Assembly: GCA_026989405.1 (NCBI GenBank)
Contig: JALSJL010000178.1
Location: 1-20,079, forward strand
Direction: 5' to 3'
Length of the DNA stretch: 20,079 nt
Origin: Marinosulfonomonas sp.
GTDB taxonomy: Bacteria > Pseudomonadota > Alphaproteobacteria > Rhodobacterales > Rhodobacteraceae
The position numbers and the translations under genes were made by a program. The notes under the pieces were generated by a model. That model was not told where the DNA came from. It did no database searches and was given only the letters and a program-made list of their open reading frames with translations. Below, piece after piece: positions 8,601 to 15,619 of the stretch. Each line of letters opens with the position of its first letter. Position 1 is the stretch's first letter.

Positions 8601-8926
8601 GCACACTTGTTGACCTGGGCCTCTCGATTGTCGCAACGCGCGGCACAGCCGAGTTCTTGCAAAAGCACTCGATCGCCGCCGAAATCGTCAACAAGGTCTA
8701 TGAGGGCCGGCCGAACATCGTCGACCTGATGAAGGACGGCGGGGTGCAACTGGTGATGAACACCACCGAAGGCGCGCAGGCCGTGGAGGACTCGCGTTCG
8801 ATGCGAAATGTGGCGCTCATGGACAGGATCCCCTATTTCACGACGCTCGCGGCCAGCCACGCGGCGGCGCTGGCCATGAAAAAAGGACGCGAAAAAGAGC
8901 TTGGCGTGCGCGCGCTACAGGGGTGA
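5621..8926 (+). CDS. carB: Carbamoyl-phosphate synthase large subunit
   Basis: CarB makes carbamoyl phosphate from bicarbonate, two ATP and ammonia channelled from the glutaminase subunit CarA, feeding pyrimidine and arginine synthesis. The 1101-residue product shows both halves of the duplicated synthetase: an N-terminal pre-ATP-grasp domain with [20 protein letters not shown], ATP-grasp with [20 protein letters not shown], an oligomerisation region, then the second half starting [19 protein letters not shown] and carrying [16 protein letters not shown]. The last about 130 residues form the MGS-like allosteric domain ([10 protein letters not shown]). It is slightly longer than the E. coli protein. 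A GGGGG site precedes the ATG. CarA is not in the window, so subunit expression is not coupled in an adjacent operon here. Confidence 0.98.
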   Translation: [1101 protein letters not shown]

Positions 8927-8942
8927 TACATTCGGCGCCAGT

Positions 8943-9227
8943 CTATCCGGCGCGACGCTTTTCGACGGTTTTCGCCCGACGCGGCTTGGTGCCACGACGC
9001 GGGCCGATGAAAAGATCCATCGCAACCGGCGCGAAATTCTGAAGGCCAGGGTGCCCGGTCTTTCGCCGGCGGCTCTGGAAAACCGGCTTGTCCATGGCCG
9101 CGCTCTCGATCAGGCAGGTGTCCATCGCCTGCTCCAGTTCCCTGGCAACAAGCGGGAACCCCATCTCGACGCTCTTGTCGGACAACTCCCATATGGCGTC
9201 AAACAGCCAATCGCGCGCTTCAGGCAT
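8943..9227 (-). CDS. Hypothetical protein (94 aa)
   Basis: I do not recognise a named family, but the sequence looks coding. It starts MPEARDWLFDAIWELSDKS, continues with a helical acidic half ending near CLIESAAM, and finishes with a basic tail rich in Arg and Lys (PRRGTKPRRAKTVEKRRAG). A GGGGGG run 8 bases upstream of the ATG serves as ribosome-binding site. It converges on carB with only 16 bp between the stop codons. There are no membrane segments or signal peptide. The acidic front plus basic tail suggests a small soluble, possibly nucleic-acid-associated protein, but that is speculation. Confidence 0.65.
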   Translation of the reverse strand: MPEARDWLFDAIWELSDKSVEMGFPLVARELEQAMDTCLIESAAMDKPVFQSRRRKTGHPGLQNFAPVAMDLFIGPRRGTKPRRAKTVEKRRAG

Positions 9228-9294
9228 TGTGTCATCCCCCCAAACAACTCAACCTGCCGCGCTTCTGCGCAGCCCCGACTACAGGATCTATCAG

Positions 9295-9325
9295 GCCGCC
9301 CGGAGTGCTCTCAAGGCCGGGCGGC
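9295..9325. other. Perfect 9-bp inverted repeat
   Basis: GCCGCCCGG (9295-9303) pairs with CCGGGCGGC (9317-9325) around a 13-base loop, between the DUF4198 gene and the 94-aa gene. No T-run follows on either strand. It could end the DUF4198 transcript, which stops 145 bp upstream of it in that direction, or sit in the leader of the 94-aa gene. Confidence 0.4.
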
Positions 9326-9469
9326 AGGGCCTGCGCGTCCTGGCAGGAAACTGGCAATCTCTTGCCGAACCGCGCCGTCAATCAAGGATATTTTCAACCG
9401 GGTTATCCACAGTCTGCCCGCCCAGCCCGCCCGATGTGCCCCCTGTGGCCTGCCATTCTCCGCCGGCAT

Positions 9470-10276
9470 TCACTCTGGAACCCTGAACGTGAGCGATGCC
9501 CACAGAGACATCCAGACCGGCTCAAGCGTGGGGTCGCTCGCATCCAGCGGCAGCATTTTCACGGCGTCCACCAGATACTCATGCCCCTTTTCAACCGGAA
9601 TGGACGCGACGCCGGCATCGTCGGTGCGGTATTTCATCACCGTCACCGCACCGTTGTCATCCTTGTCAAACACCTCGACCTGCGCCCTTGGCCTCGGGGC
9701 GCCTTCGAAAAACAGCTGCACCCGAAACCCGTCGGAAAGGTCATCTGCATATGGGTTGGTCAAGGCCACAAGCTCGGTGCGCAACCCCACCTCGCGGTCG
9801 GCGCCCTGCCCGCCGCCGACAGCCACCAGCGACTTGGCAAACCGGCGATAGCTTTCCTTGAACCCCGTTCGCGGCAACCCGCGCGCCGCATGCAGGGCCA
9901 GCGTGTCGTCCAGGTCCTTGTGGGTCACAAAACCCTCGAACCGCTCCCATTCATCCCATGTCAGGCTGCTGTCGGTGGTTTCATGCACGACCACCCAAAG
10001 TCCCGCCTCCGGCACGGCCATGTTCAGCGCCGGGCGGTCGCCAATGCGCCCCTCCACCGGTATGACAAGCTCGCCCCTGATCAGTTCAAACCGAACAAAC
10101 CGCGGCGGTAGATAGCTGAATGGGCCACCCGAGAACTTTTGCCCGCTGCGCAGGGCTGCGACAATCGGCTGCCCCGGATCGACCACATATTTTTCCGGCG
10201 ATATCCAAAATTCGTGGCCAAGCGCCGCGCCCGTGTTTAAACACAGGGAAACAATGAGAAAGGCCAGGGTTTTCAT
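9470..10276 (-). CDS. Secreted DUF4198-domain protein, possibly metal-uptake associated
   Basis: The 268-residue product starts with a signal peptide (MKTLAFLIVSLCLNTGAALG), followed by HEFWISPEKYVVDPGQ, the hallmark opening of DUF4198 proteins, and ends in a beta-rich domain containing DDAGVASIPVEKGHEYLVDAVK. DUF4198 proteins are periplasmic, and some are annotated as substrate-binding parts of nickel/cobalt uptake. ATG 10276 is chosen because the signal peptide begins there and AAGGAG lies about 12 bases upstream. An in-frame ATG at 10345 would place a charged stretch before the signal. It is divergent from the HupE/UreJ-type gene, with only 43 bp between the start codons, which supports a shared transport role. 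The substrate is not shown by the sequence. Confidence 0.82.
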   Translation of the reverse strand: MKTLAFLIVSLCLNTGAALGHEFWISPEKYVVDPGQPIVAALRSGQKFSGGPFSYLPPRFVRFELIRGELVIPVEGRIGDRPALNMAVPEAGLWVVVHETTDSSLTWDEWERFEGFVTHKDLDDTLALHAARGLPRTGFKESYRRFAKSLVAVGGGQGADREVGLRTELVALTNPYADDLSDGFRVQLFFEGAPRPRAQVEVFDKDDNGAVTVMKYRTDDAGVASIPVEKGHEYLVDAVKMLPLDASDPTLEPVWMSLWASLTFRVPE

Positions 10277-10319
10277 GGTAGCGCGCGCTCCTTTTTTACA
10301 TATGCGGGTGAGGATAGTC

Positions 10320-11435
10320 ATGTTGTCAAGCATGCTGGCGATCATTTTGCTGGCAAGCTCGGCTACGCGGATGCTGGCTCATGAAATCCGGCCGGCAATA
10401 GCTGATGTCTCGGTTCAGGGAAATCAGGTCAGCATCGACATATTGCTGACGCTGGAAACTCTCGTCGCCGGGCTGGACGTAAGCGAGCTGGAAGACACCA
10501 ACGCCTCGCCTCTGGCCGAGCGCTATGATGCGCTTCGCGCGCTTGATCCGAAGGCTTTGCGCGCCGCTTTCGACAAGGCCTGGCCCGACATTCGCGGCGG
10601 CATCCATATCCTTGCCGGCGACAAGCGCCTGACGCCCGATGTGACAGCGCTTGAGATACCGCCCACAGGCGACCTTGAGCTGCCCCGCGAAAGCCGTCTG
10701 TCGCTGGTTGCCGACCTGCCGCCCGATGCAACGCCGGTCATATTCGGATGGGATGGCGCTTATGGCCCGATCGTCGTGCGCCAGATTCTCGAGGACGGCG
10801 ATGGCTACTCCGGCTACCTGACCAAGGGCGACCTCAGCGCGCCGATGCCGCGAAGCGAAAGCGCGCGCCAGCCGTGGCTGAAAGCCTTTACAAGCTACAT
10901 CGTGATCGGCTTTGAGCACATTATCCCCAAGGGTCTGGACCATATACTGTTTGTGCTCGGCCTGTTCTTTTTCTCTCTGAAAATGCGGCCGCTGTTGCTG
11001 CAGATCACGGCGTTTACCGTCGCCCACACGGTCAGCCTGGCGCTCGCGACTCTCGGGATCGTTCAGATCCCGGCCAGCATCGTCGAACCATTGATCGCCG
11101 CCTCGATCGTCTATGTCGCGGTCGAGAACATCATGCTCAACGACCTGCGGCCCTGGCGCCCGGCTGTGGTGTTCGGGTTCGGGTTGCTGCACGGCCTGGG
11201 TTTTGCCGCGGTGCTTGGCGAAATCGGCCTTGATCCGGGCCGGTTTGCGACCAACCTGATCGGTTTCAACGTCGGCGTCGAACTGGGACAGCTGACCGTG
11301 ATTGCCGCAGCGTGGCTGGCTGTCGGTTTCTGGTTCGGCAAGAAACCCTGGTATCAGGCGGTGATCGCCCGCCCGGCATCGCTTGCGATAGCCATTGTCG
11401 GGGGCTATTGGTTCATCGAACGGGTTTTCTTGTAA
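10320..11435 (+). CDS. HupE/UreJ-type membrane protein, putative metal permease
   Basis: The 371-residue product has a signal-like N-terminus (MLSSMLAIILLASSATRMLA, then HEIRP), an extracytoplasmic domain of about 170 residues and a C-terminal block of about six helices. That block carries the family motifs GFEHIIPKGLDHILFVLGLF, AHTVSLALA, GFGLLHGLGFAAVLGE and FNVGVELGQL. These His/Glu-containing motifs fit the HupE_UreJ_2 family. Related HupE/UreJ proteins import nickel or cobalt for hydrogenase and urease. No urease or hydrogenase genes are nearby. I chose ATG 10320 because GGTGAGG precedes it by 7 bases. Upstream in-frame ATGs (10233, 10302) would overlap or crowd the divergent DUF4198 start. 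Confidence 0.85.
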   Translation: MLSSMLAIILLASSATRMLAHEIRPAIADVSVQGNQVSIDILLTLETLVAGLDVSELEDTNASPLAERYDALRALDPKALRAAFDKAWPDIRGGIHILAGDKRLTPDVTALEIPPTGDLELPRESRLSLVADLPPDATPVIFGWDGAYGPIVVRQILEDGDGYSGYLTKGDLSAPMPRSESARQPWLKAFTSYIVIGFEHIIPKGLDHILFVLGLFFFSLKMRPLLLQITAFTVAHTVSLALATLGIVQIPASIVEPLIAASIVYVAVENIMLNDLRPWRPAVVFGFGLLHGLGFAAVLGEIGLDPGRFATNLIGFNVGVELGQLTVIAAAWLAVGFWFGKKPWYQAVIARPASLAIAIVGGYWFIERVFL

Positions 11436-11447
11436 GGCGCGCGGCGC

Positions 11448-11915
11448 TTATCCGTTGCCAGCCACGGCTTCTTCCTCAAGGTTGAGCTTCATGCTCAGCA
11501 AGACCTCCTGGATCGCAACCGTTTCGCGAAGCAGACGTTTGGACTCGTTCAGCGTGATGACCCCGTCTTCGATCGACTGGTTGTATTCTGCCATCAGCAT
11601 CGCAAACCTCTGGCTCAACTCGATCACGTCCGAGTTCACACCACCGGGGGATGAATTCTTGTTGCTGTCGCCGTATGACATCGTGATGCCAAGCAATTCG
11701 GCAAGCGCGCTTGTGACATGCGGATACGAGGCTTCGGCTTCCAGCGCGGCCACCGCATCGATCGGCATGAACCGGTCCTGATGCTCGGGCGCATCAGAAT
11801 AGTATCGCCCCAGCGTCGCCTTGGATTTTCCGGTCAGCTTGCACGCGGTTTCCAAGCCCACATCTTTCACCAGCGCCTCGGTGTGGCGCTTCAAATAGTT
11901 ACCATATCCTGACAT
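11448..11915 (-). CDS. HTH-like hypothetical protein (155 aa)
   Basis: I do not know a named family. The N-terminal about 60 residues look like a helix-turn-helix: LVKDVGLETACKLTGKSK is followed by ATLGRYYSD, in the style of phage-type transcriptional regulators. A linker (YGDSNKNSSPGGVNSD) leads into a C-terminal helical segment of about 65 residues (VIELSQRFAMLMAEYNQSIE and onwards) likely to dimerise. A GGAAG site lies 4 bases ahead of the ATG. It converges on the HupE/UreJ-type gene with 12 bp between stops. A DNA-binding regulator is the most natural reading, with unknown targets. Confidence 0.7.
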   Translation of the reverse strand: MSGYGNYLKRHTEALVKDVGLETACKLTGKSKATLGRYYSDAPEHQDRFMPIDAVAALEAEASYPHVTSALAELLGITMSYGDSNKNSSPGGVNSDVIELSQRFAMLMAEYNQSIEDGVITLNESKRLLRETVAIQEVLLSMKLNLEEEAVAGNG

Positions 11916-12240
11916 TCATCTTCCACTCAGATTGCCCCACGGGGAATTCACCCGTGCCTTTCCCATTAATGCCCGCGCAAGGAAATGTCATTCATAAAAG
12001 GCTCCGGCTGGTCCGGGGTTTTGTGAGTGGCCGGCATTTTTGCCGGTGAACGGGTGGGGCAACCCCGGTCTTGCCGGGGTCAGAAATTCGGTTCGCCGGA
12101 GTTTCCGGTGCGTAATTGGTGCAAGATCCGCTCCATCCCCTACGGCTTCGGCCCAGGATCTGGCAGTAAGGGTGCCGGACTCCACCCGTTCATTTTTCAG
12201 CATGCTTGAAGCGCGCGGACAGGCTGGTAAAAGCCTTTGC
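11916..12240. other. Non-coding stretch with three successive hairpins, upstream of tdk
   Basis: No gene is supported here. Three perfect or near-perfect hairpins follow one another. The first is CCGGCA/TGCCGG with a TTTT loop (12031-12046). The second is ACCCCGG/CCGGGGT with a 5-base loop (12062-12080). The third is CCGGA/TCCGG with a GTT loop (12096-12108), extendable by a G-T and a C-G pair. A further AGATCC/GGATCT pair spans roughly 12123-12160. This may be a structured tdk leader or a small RNA. Promoters for tdk and for the divergent HTH gene must also lie here, but none stands out. Confidence 0.5.
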
Positions 12241-12831
12241 ATGGCAAAATTGTATTTTCACTATTCCACCATGAATGCGGGCAAATCCACGCTGCTCCTG
12301 CAGGCGTCGCACAACTATTACGAGCGCGGCATGGAGACTTTCCTGATTACCGCGAATCTCGACAACCGCGCCGGCCAGGGGCGCATCGAATCGCGGATCG
12401 GGATCGGCGCGGACGCTGCGACCTTTTCTGCTGATGACGATCTGTTCCGGATGATCGGCGAACGGCTGCAGAAATCGCCTGTCGCCTGTGTTTTCATTGA
12501 TGAAAGCCAGTTCCTGACAGAAGCGCAGGTCTGGCAGCTGGCGCGCGCAGTTGATGATCTGGATGTGCCGATCATGTGCTACGGGCTTCGGGTCGACTTT
12601 CGGGGAAAACTGTTTCCGGGCTCGGCCGCGCTGCTGGCTTTGGCCGATGAAATGCGCGAAGCGCGGACGATCTGCCATTGCGGGAAAAAAGCGACAATGG
12701 TGGTGCGGCTTGGCCCCGACGGCAAGGCGCTCAGGGATGGCGCGCAGGTGCAGATCGGCGGCAATGACACCTACGTTTCATTGTGTCGCAAGCACTGGCG
12801 CGAAGAAATGGGCGACCGGGCGGGCGGCTGA
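12241..12831 (+). CDS. tdk: Thymidine kinase (type II)
   Basis: The enzyme phosphorylates thymidine to dTMP in nucleoside salvage. The 196-residue product has the P-loop STMNAGKST (9-17), the catalytic/Mg segment VFIDESQFL, the YGLRVDF motif and a zinc-binding set of cysteines (ICHCGKK and SLCRKHW), as in the tetrameric bacterial type II enzymes. MAKLYFHYSTMNAGKS matches the usual N-terminus, so ATG 12241 is chosen. An in-frame ATG at 12202 would add 13 residues not typical of the family. A short AGGCT/AGCCT hairpin (12221-12236) sits just before the start and may cover the ribosome-binding site. It converges on the dehydrogenase gene with 5 bp between stops. Confidence 0.95.
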   Translation: MAKLYFHYSTMNAGKSTLLLQASHNYYERGMETFLITANLDNRAGQGRIESRIGIGADAATFSADDDLFRMIGERLQKSPVACVFIDESQFLTEAQVWQLARAVDDLDVPIMCYGLRVDFRGKLFPGSAALLALADEMREARTICHCGKKATMVVRLGPDGKALRDGAQVQIGGNDTYVSLCRKHWREEMGDRAGG

Positions 12832-12836
12832 GGCGG

Positions 12837-13793
12837 TCAGACCGGGTTTGGCAGATCGCGGCCTTCATTCCAGGCCAACAGGTTATCCAGCGCCATCATC
12901 CCCATGCTTTCGCGCACATCCTGCGCGTTGGTCCCAAGATGCGGCAAGAGCGATACGTTTTTCATCGACAACAGTGCCTCCGGCACCTGCGGCTCACGTT
13001 CGTAGACATCCAGCCCCGCCCCGGCAATCTCACCCCCATGCAGCGCGTCGATCAGGGCGGTCTCGTCGACAATGTCACCGCGTGCGACGTTGACAAAGAC
13101 CGCTTGCGGTCGCATCGCCTTGAAGAACTCGGCGCCAATCATCTTGTGGGTCTGCGCCCCGCCCGGCAGCGCAACGACGGCGACATCTGCGGCTTCGGCC
13201 AGGTCTGTCAGGCTGGCCATTTGGCGTGCCGGCATGCCGGGCTCGGCCACCTCGGAGCGGTTGAAAAATACCACGTCCATGCCAAACCCGTAGTGGCACC
13301 GATGTGCGATAGCCTTGCCGATTCGGCCCATTCCGACAACCCCGAGCGTCTTGCCACCGATATGCATGCCCAGCAATTGCGTGGGCGCCCAACCGCCCCA
13401 ATTGCCCGCGCGCACCAGCATCTCTCCCTCGCTTGCGCGCCGCGCCGCCATCAGGATCAGCATGACGCCGATATCCGCCGTGGCATCGGTCACAGCCCCC
13501 GGCGTATTCGAAACGCGCACGCCTGCCAATTTCGCGGCCGCTGTATCGATATGATTGTAGCCCACGCCGAAATTCGCGATCATCGAGCATCGCACAGGGC
13601 GCGCCCCCGCGAATGTGTCGGCCTGAAAAGCGTCCCCCAGCGTGGCCAGTATCGCGTCATGGGTTTCAAGCGCGGCGACGGCCTCGGGAACGGACATCGG
13701 CCGGTCTTCGGTTCGTTGCGTGACATCAAAATGCGCCTGCGCCCTTTGCATGACCGCGTCGGGCATTTGCCGTGAAATCAGCAGTTTCTTCAT
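12837..13793 (-). CDS. D-2-hydroxyacid dehydrogenase, glyoxylate/hydroxypyruvate reductase type
   Basis: This NAD(P)-dependent oxidoreductase of 318 residues probably reduces glyoxylate or hydroxypyruvate. Visible features are FGVGYNHID (75-83), the Rossmann motif GMGRIG (154-159), VARGDIVDE with catalytic Arg238, LDVYEREP with Glu267, and PHLG with His285. The Arg-Glu spacing (29) equals that of human GRHPR. Asn178-Arg179-Ser180 after the second strand of the fold favours NADP over NAD, by inference. It is the last gene of the minus-strand operon: its ATG shares one base with the csaA stop (TGATG). Substrate assignment within the family cannot be made from motifs alone. Confidence 0.9.
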   Translation of the reverse strand: MKKLLISRQMPDAVMQRAQAHFDVTQRTEDRPMSVPEAVAALETHDAILATLGDAFQADTFAGARPVRCSMIANFGVGYNHIDTAAAKLAGVRVSNTPGAVTDATADIGVMLILMAARRASEGEMLVRAGNWGGWAPTQLLGMHIGGKTLGVVGMGRIGKAIAHRCHYGFGMDVVFFNRSEVAEPGMPARQMASLTDLAEAADVAVVALPGGAQTHKMIGAEFFKAMRPQAVFVNVARGDIVDETALIDALHGGEIAGAGLDVYEREPQVPEALLSMKNVSLLPHLGTNAQDVRESMGMMALDNLLAWNEGRDLPNPV

Positions 13794-14131
13794 CAGTGCA
13801 TCCTCTGGCCGTTTGCCACCGGACGGTCGGGGGCAATCAGCACGATGTCACCGTTGTCATCCGCAAGCCCCAGAACAAGCACTTCCGACATGAATTTTCC
13901 GATCTGACGCGGCGGAAAATTGACCACGGCCATGACCTGCCGGCCAACCACGGCATCGGGCGTATAATGCGCGGTGATCTGTGCCGATGTCTTTTTCTCG
14001 CCGATCCCGGGGCCAAAATCGATCCAGAGCTTCAACGCCGGCTTTCGCGCTTCCGGGTAGGGCTCTGCGCGCAGAACGGTTCCGACGCGAATATCGACCT
14101 TCAGAAAATCATCGAACGCGATCTCGCTCAT
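13793..14131 (-). CDS. csaA: CsaA-type tRNA-binding domain protein
   Basis: The 112-residue product is a single OB-fold of the EMAP/tRNA-binding family. The motifs are FLKVDIRVGTVLRAE near the start, KPALKLWIDFGPGIG in the middle, SAQIT, and VVNFPPRQIGKFMSEVLVLG towards the end. CsaA of Bacillus was described as a secretion-related chaperone that binds tRNA-like folds, and the cellular role in alphaproteobacteria is unclear. The length matches the family (about 110). It overlaps proC upstream by ATGA and the dehydrogenase downstream by TGATG, so it is translated as part of the operon. Confidence 0.9.
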   Translation of the reverse strand: MSEIAFDDFLKVDIRVGTVLRAEPYPEARKPALKLWIDFGPGIGEKKTSAQITAHYTPDAVVGRQVMAVVNFPPRQIGKFMSEVLVLGLADDNGDIVLIAPDRPVANGQRMH

Positions 14132-14946
14132 GATCCGAGCTCTTGCGAACGTTTCACCGCCGCCCTGACGGCCCGGCGCATCAGCGGGCGCAACCCGTCT
14201 TTTTCATCCATGAGGATACCAAGCGCAGCGGCGGTCGTGCCCCCCGGGCTGGTCACGTTTTCGCGCAGACGCGCCGGCGGCTCATCGGCTTGTTCGGCCA
14301 GCGCACCGGCGCCGGCAACCGTTGCCTTGGCCAGTTGCATCGCCAGATCCTGCGATAGACCTTCTGCCTGCCCCGCCTCTGCCAACGCCTCGATCAGGTG
14401 GAATACATAAGCCGGGCCAGACCCGGAAACACCCGTCACCGCGTCGATCTGGCCTTCGTTTTCCAGCCGCACAGTCTGTCCGACCGCCCGCAAAAGCCCC
14501 TCGGCAAGCGCCATCTCGACGTCCCCGGCCCGTTGGTTGCCGATCAGCGCGGTTATCCCCTTGCCGATGGCCGCAGGCGTGTTGGGCATCGCCCGGATGA
14601 TCACGGCCTCCGGCCCAAGCACCTCTTGGTAAACCGAAAGCGGTATGCCCGCCGCCACGCTGATGAACAGGGTCCCGTCATGACCGGCGATCTGGCGAAG
14701 CGCGGGCAGCGCCTCGGCCATCATCTGCGGCTTTACGGCAATCAGGACAACCGCGGGACTCTCGGGCAATTGCCTGTTCAGATGCAGCCCGTCCAGCCCC
14801 TTCAGCCAGTCGGAGGGATGCGGGTCCACCACCCAGACCGACGAGGCCGGCAACCCCTGCGCAAGCCAGCCGCTGAGCATCGCCGATCCCATCTTGCCGC
14901 ATCCCAGCAACACCATGCCACGATCGGAAATCTTGTTCATGTCCAT
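14128..14946 (-). CDS. proC: Pyrroline-5-carboxylate reductase
   Basis: ProC catalyses the last step of proline synthesis, NAD(P)H-dependent reduction of pyrroline-5-carboxylate. The product has the Rossmann motif LLGCGKMGSAML near residue 15, VKPQMM, RAMPNTPAAIGKG, the dimer/active-site stretch GVSGSGPAYVF and the C-terminal signature SPGGTT. I chose ATG 14946 (272 residues, MDMNKISDRGMVLLGCGKMG), since the dinucleotide motif then falls at the usual distance. In-frame ATGs at 14967 and 14940 are possible. It follows ybjN by about 90 bp across a hairpin and overlaps csaA by ATGA. Confidence 0.95.
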   Translation of the reverse strand: MDMNKISDRGMVLLGCGKMGSAMLSGWLAQGLPASSVWVVDPHPSDWLKGLDGLHLNRQLPESPAVVLIAVKPQMMAEALPALRQIAGHDGTLFISVAAGIPLSVYQEVLGPEAVIIRAMPNTPAAIGKGITALIGNQRAGDVEMALAEGLLRAVGQTVRLENEGQIDAVTGVSGSGPAYVFHLIEALAEAGQAEGLSQDLAMQLAKATVAGAGALAEQADEPPARLRENVTSPGGTTAAALGILMDEKDGLRPLMRRAVRAAVKRSQELGS

Positions 14947-15016
14947 GTTCAACCCATCCGACAACATCAGGCCTGCCCCGGTGGCAGACTACAATCATGA
15001 ATGAAATGGTAGGGCT

Positions 15017-15033
15017 TTGCGCGCCCGGCGCAA
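15017..15033 (-). other. Intercistronic hairpin between ybjN and proC
   Basis: TTGCGC/GCGCAA with a 5-base loop begins 6 bases after the ybjN stop in the direction of transcription. No T-run follows, so read-through into proC is likely. It may stabilise or partly terminate the upstream message. Confidence 0.35.
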
Positions 15034-15039
15034 GACCTG

Positions 15040-15543
15040 TCAGGCCCGCCCGTAGGCCTCGGCAATGGCGACCTGCATCGATGCTTCCGCGGTGTGGCCG
15101 CCCCAGGTGGCCATCTGGAAGGCCGGGTAGAACCGTTCGCACGATCGCACGGCTGCATTGATCAGCACGTCGACCTGTTCGGCTCCGGCGACCTGTCCAC
15201 CGGTCAGGATCAGGCCATAGCGGTAGACCATCAACCGCTGCGCCTCCCAATAGGTGAAGGCCCCGGACCAGCAAACATCGTTTGTCCGGTTCAAAACGTC
15301 ATACAGCACGTTCAGGGTGCCCTCCGGCGGATCCATTTCGAAGGTGCAGATCAGGCGCAGGGTTTCATCCTGTTCCGACCAGGCCAGTGTGATCGAATAG
15401 GTGCGCCACTGGCCCTCGACGGCCATGGCGATCTGGTCATCGGCGACGCGGTCAAAGTCCCACTGGCGAAACTCGGCGACGTTCTCGACGATATCAATCG
15501 GGTGAACGTCCTCGCTAAGATATACCTGCTCGGATAGCGACAT
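15040..15543 (-). CDS. ybjN: YbjN domain-containing protein
   Basis: The 167-residue product matches the YbjN family, which is related to type III secretion chaperone folds. It starts MSLSEQVYLSEDVHPIDIVE, has WRTYSITLAWSEQDETLRLI in the middle, then LYDVLNRTNDVCWSGAFTYW, and a C-terminal helix around FYPAFQMATWGG. In E. coli YbjN is a stress- and motility-related cytosolic protein, and the role in Rhodobacteraceae is not established. It is preceded by a 20-codon ORF whose stop lies 13 bases before its ATG. The GAAGAGGG ribosome-binding site sits directly after that stop, so translation of the two is probably coupled. Confidence 0.9.
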   Translation of the reverse strand: MSLSEQVYLSEDVHPIDIVENVAEFRQWDFDRVADDQIAMAVEGQWRTYSITLAWSEQDETLRLICTFEMDPPEGTLNVLYDVLNRTNDVCWSGAFTYWEAQRLMVYRYGLILTGGQVAGAEQVDVLINAAVRSCERFYPAFQMATWGGHTAEASMQVAIAEAYGRA

Positions 15544-15556
15544 GCCTGCCCTCTTC

Positions 15557-15619
15557 TTATTGTCCGTCCCGCAGGCGCTCCGGCCTACTAGAACTAGGTG
15601 TCTGCTCTAGGAGCAGCAT
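15557..15619 (-). CDS. 20-codon leader ORF of ybjN
   Basis: ATG at 15619-15617 and TAA at 15559-15557 enclose the peptide MLLLEQTPSSSRPERLRDGQ. A strong AAGGAGG ribosome-binding site lies 10 bases before the ATG, and the stop is 13 bases before ybjN. It contains codons unusual for this GC-rich genome (CTA, AGT twice, TCT, AGG), a perfect CTGCTC-TAG-GAGCAG inverted repeat (15602-15616) at its start, and three CTAG tetramers (15588, 15594, 15607). Such features suggest a translated leader that controls ybjN, rather than a peptide with its own job. This is inferred from signals only. Confidence 0.5.
   Translation of the reverse strand: MLLLEQTPSSSRPERLRDGQ

Noticed and set aside
9403..9411. Perfect DnaA-box word TTATCCACA (and a near match at 15689-15697)
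   Set aside because: Single isolated boxes without a cluster, AT-rich unwinding region or replication genes do not support an origin. A 9-mer can occur by chance.
8901..9851. 316-residue plus-strand frame across carB end, the 94-aa gene and DUF4198
   Set aside because: It crosses three better-supported genes in antisense and has no coherent domain.
12827..12846. CGGTC-A-GACCG palindrome between tdk and the dehydrogenase as a bidirectional terminator
   Set aside because: A one-base loop cannot form as drawn and there is no T-run. The 5-bp spacer between the stops leaves no room for a classical terminator.
12783..13775. 330-residue plus-strand frame opposite the dehydrogenase
   Set aside because: The minus-strand gene has all catalytic residues of the 2-hydroxyacid dehydrogenase family, and the plus frame is its shadow.
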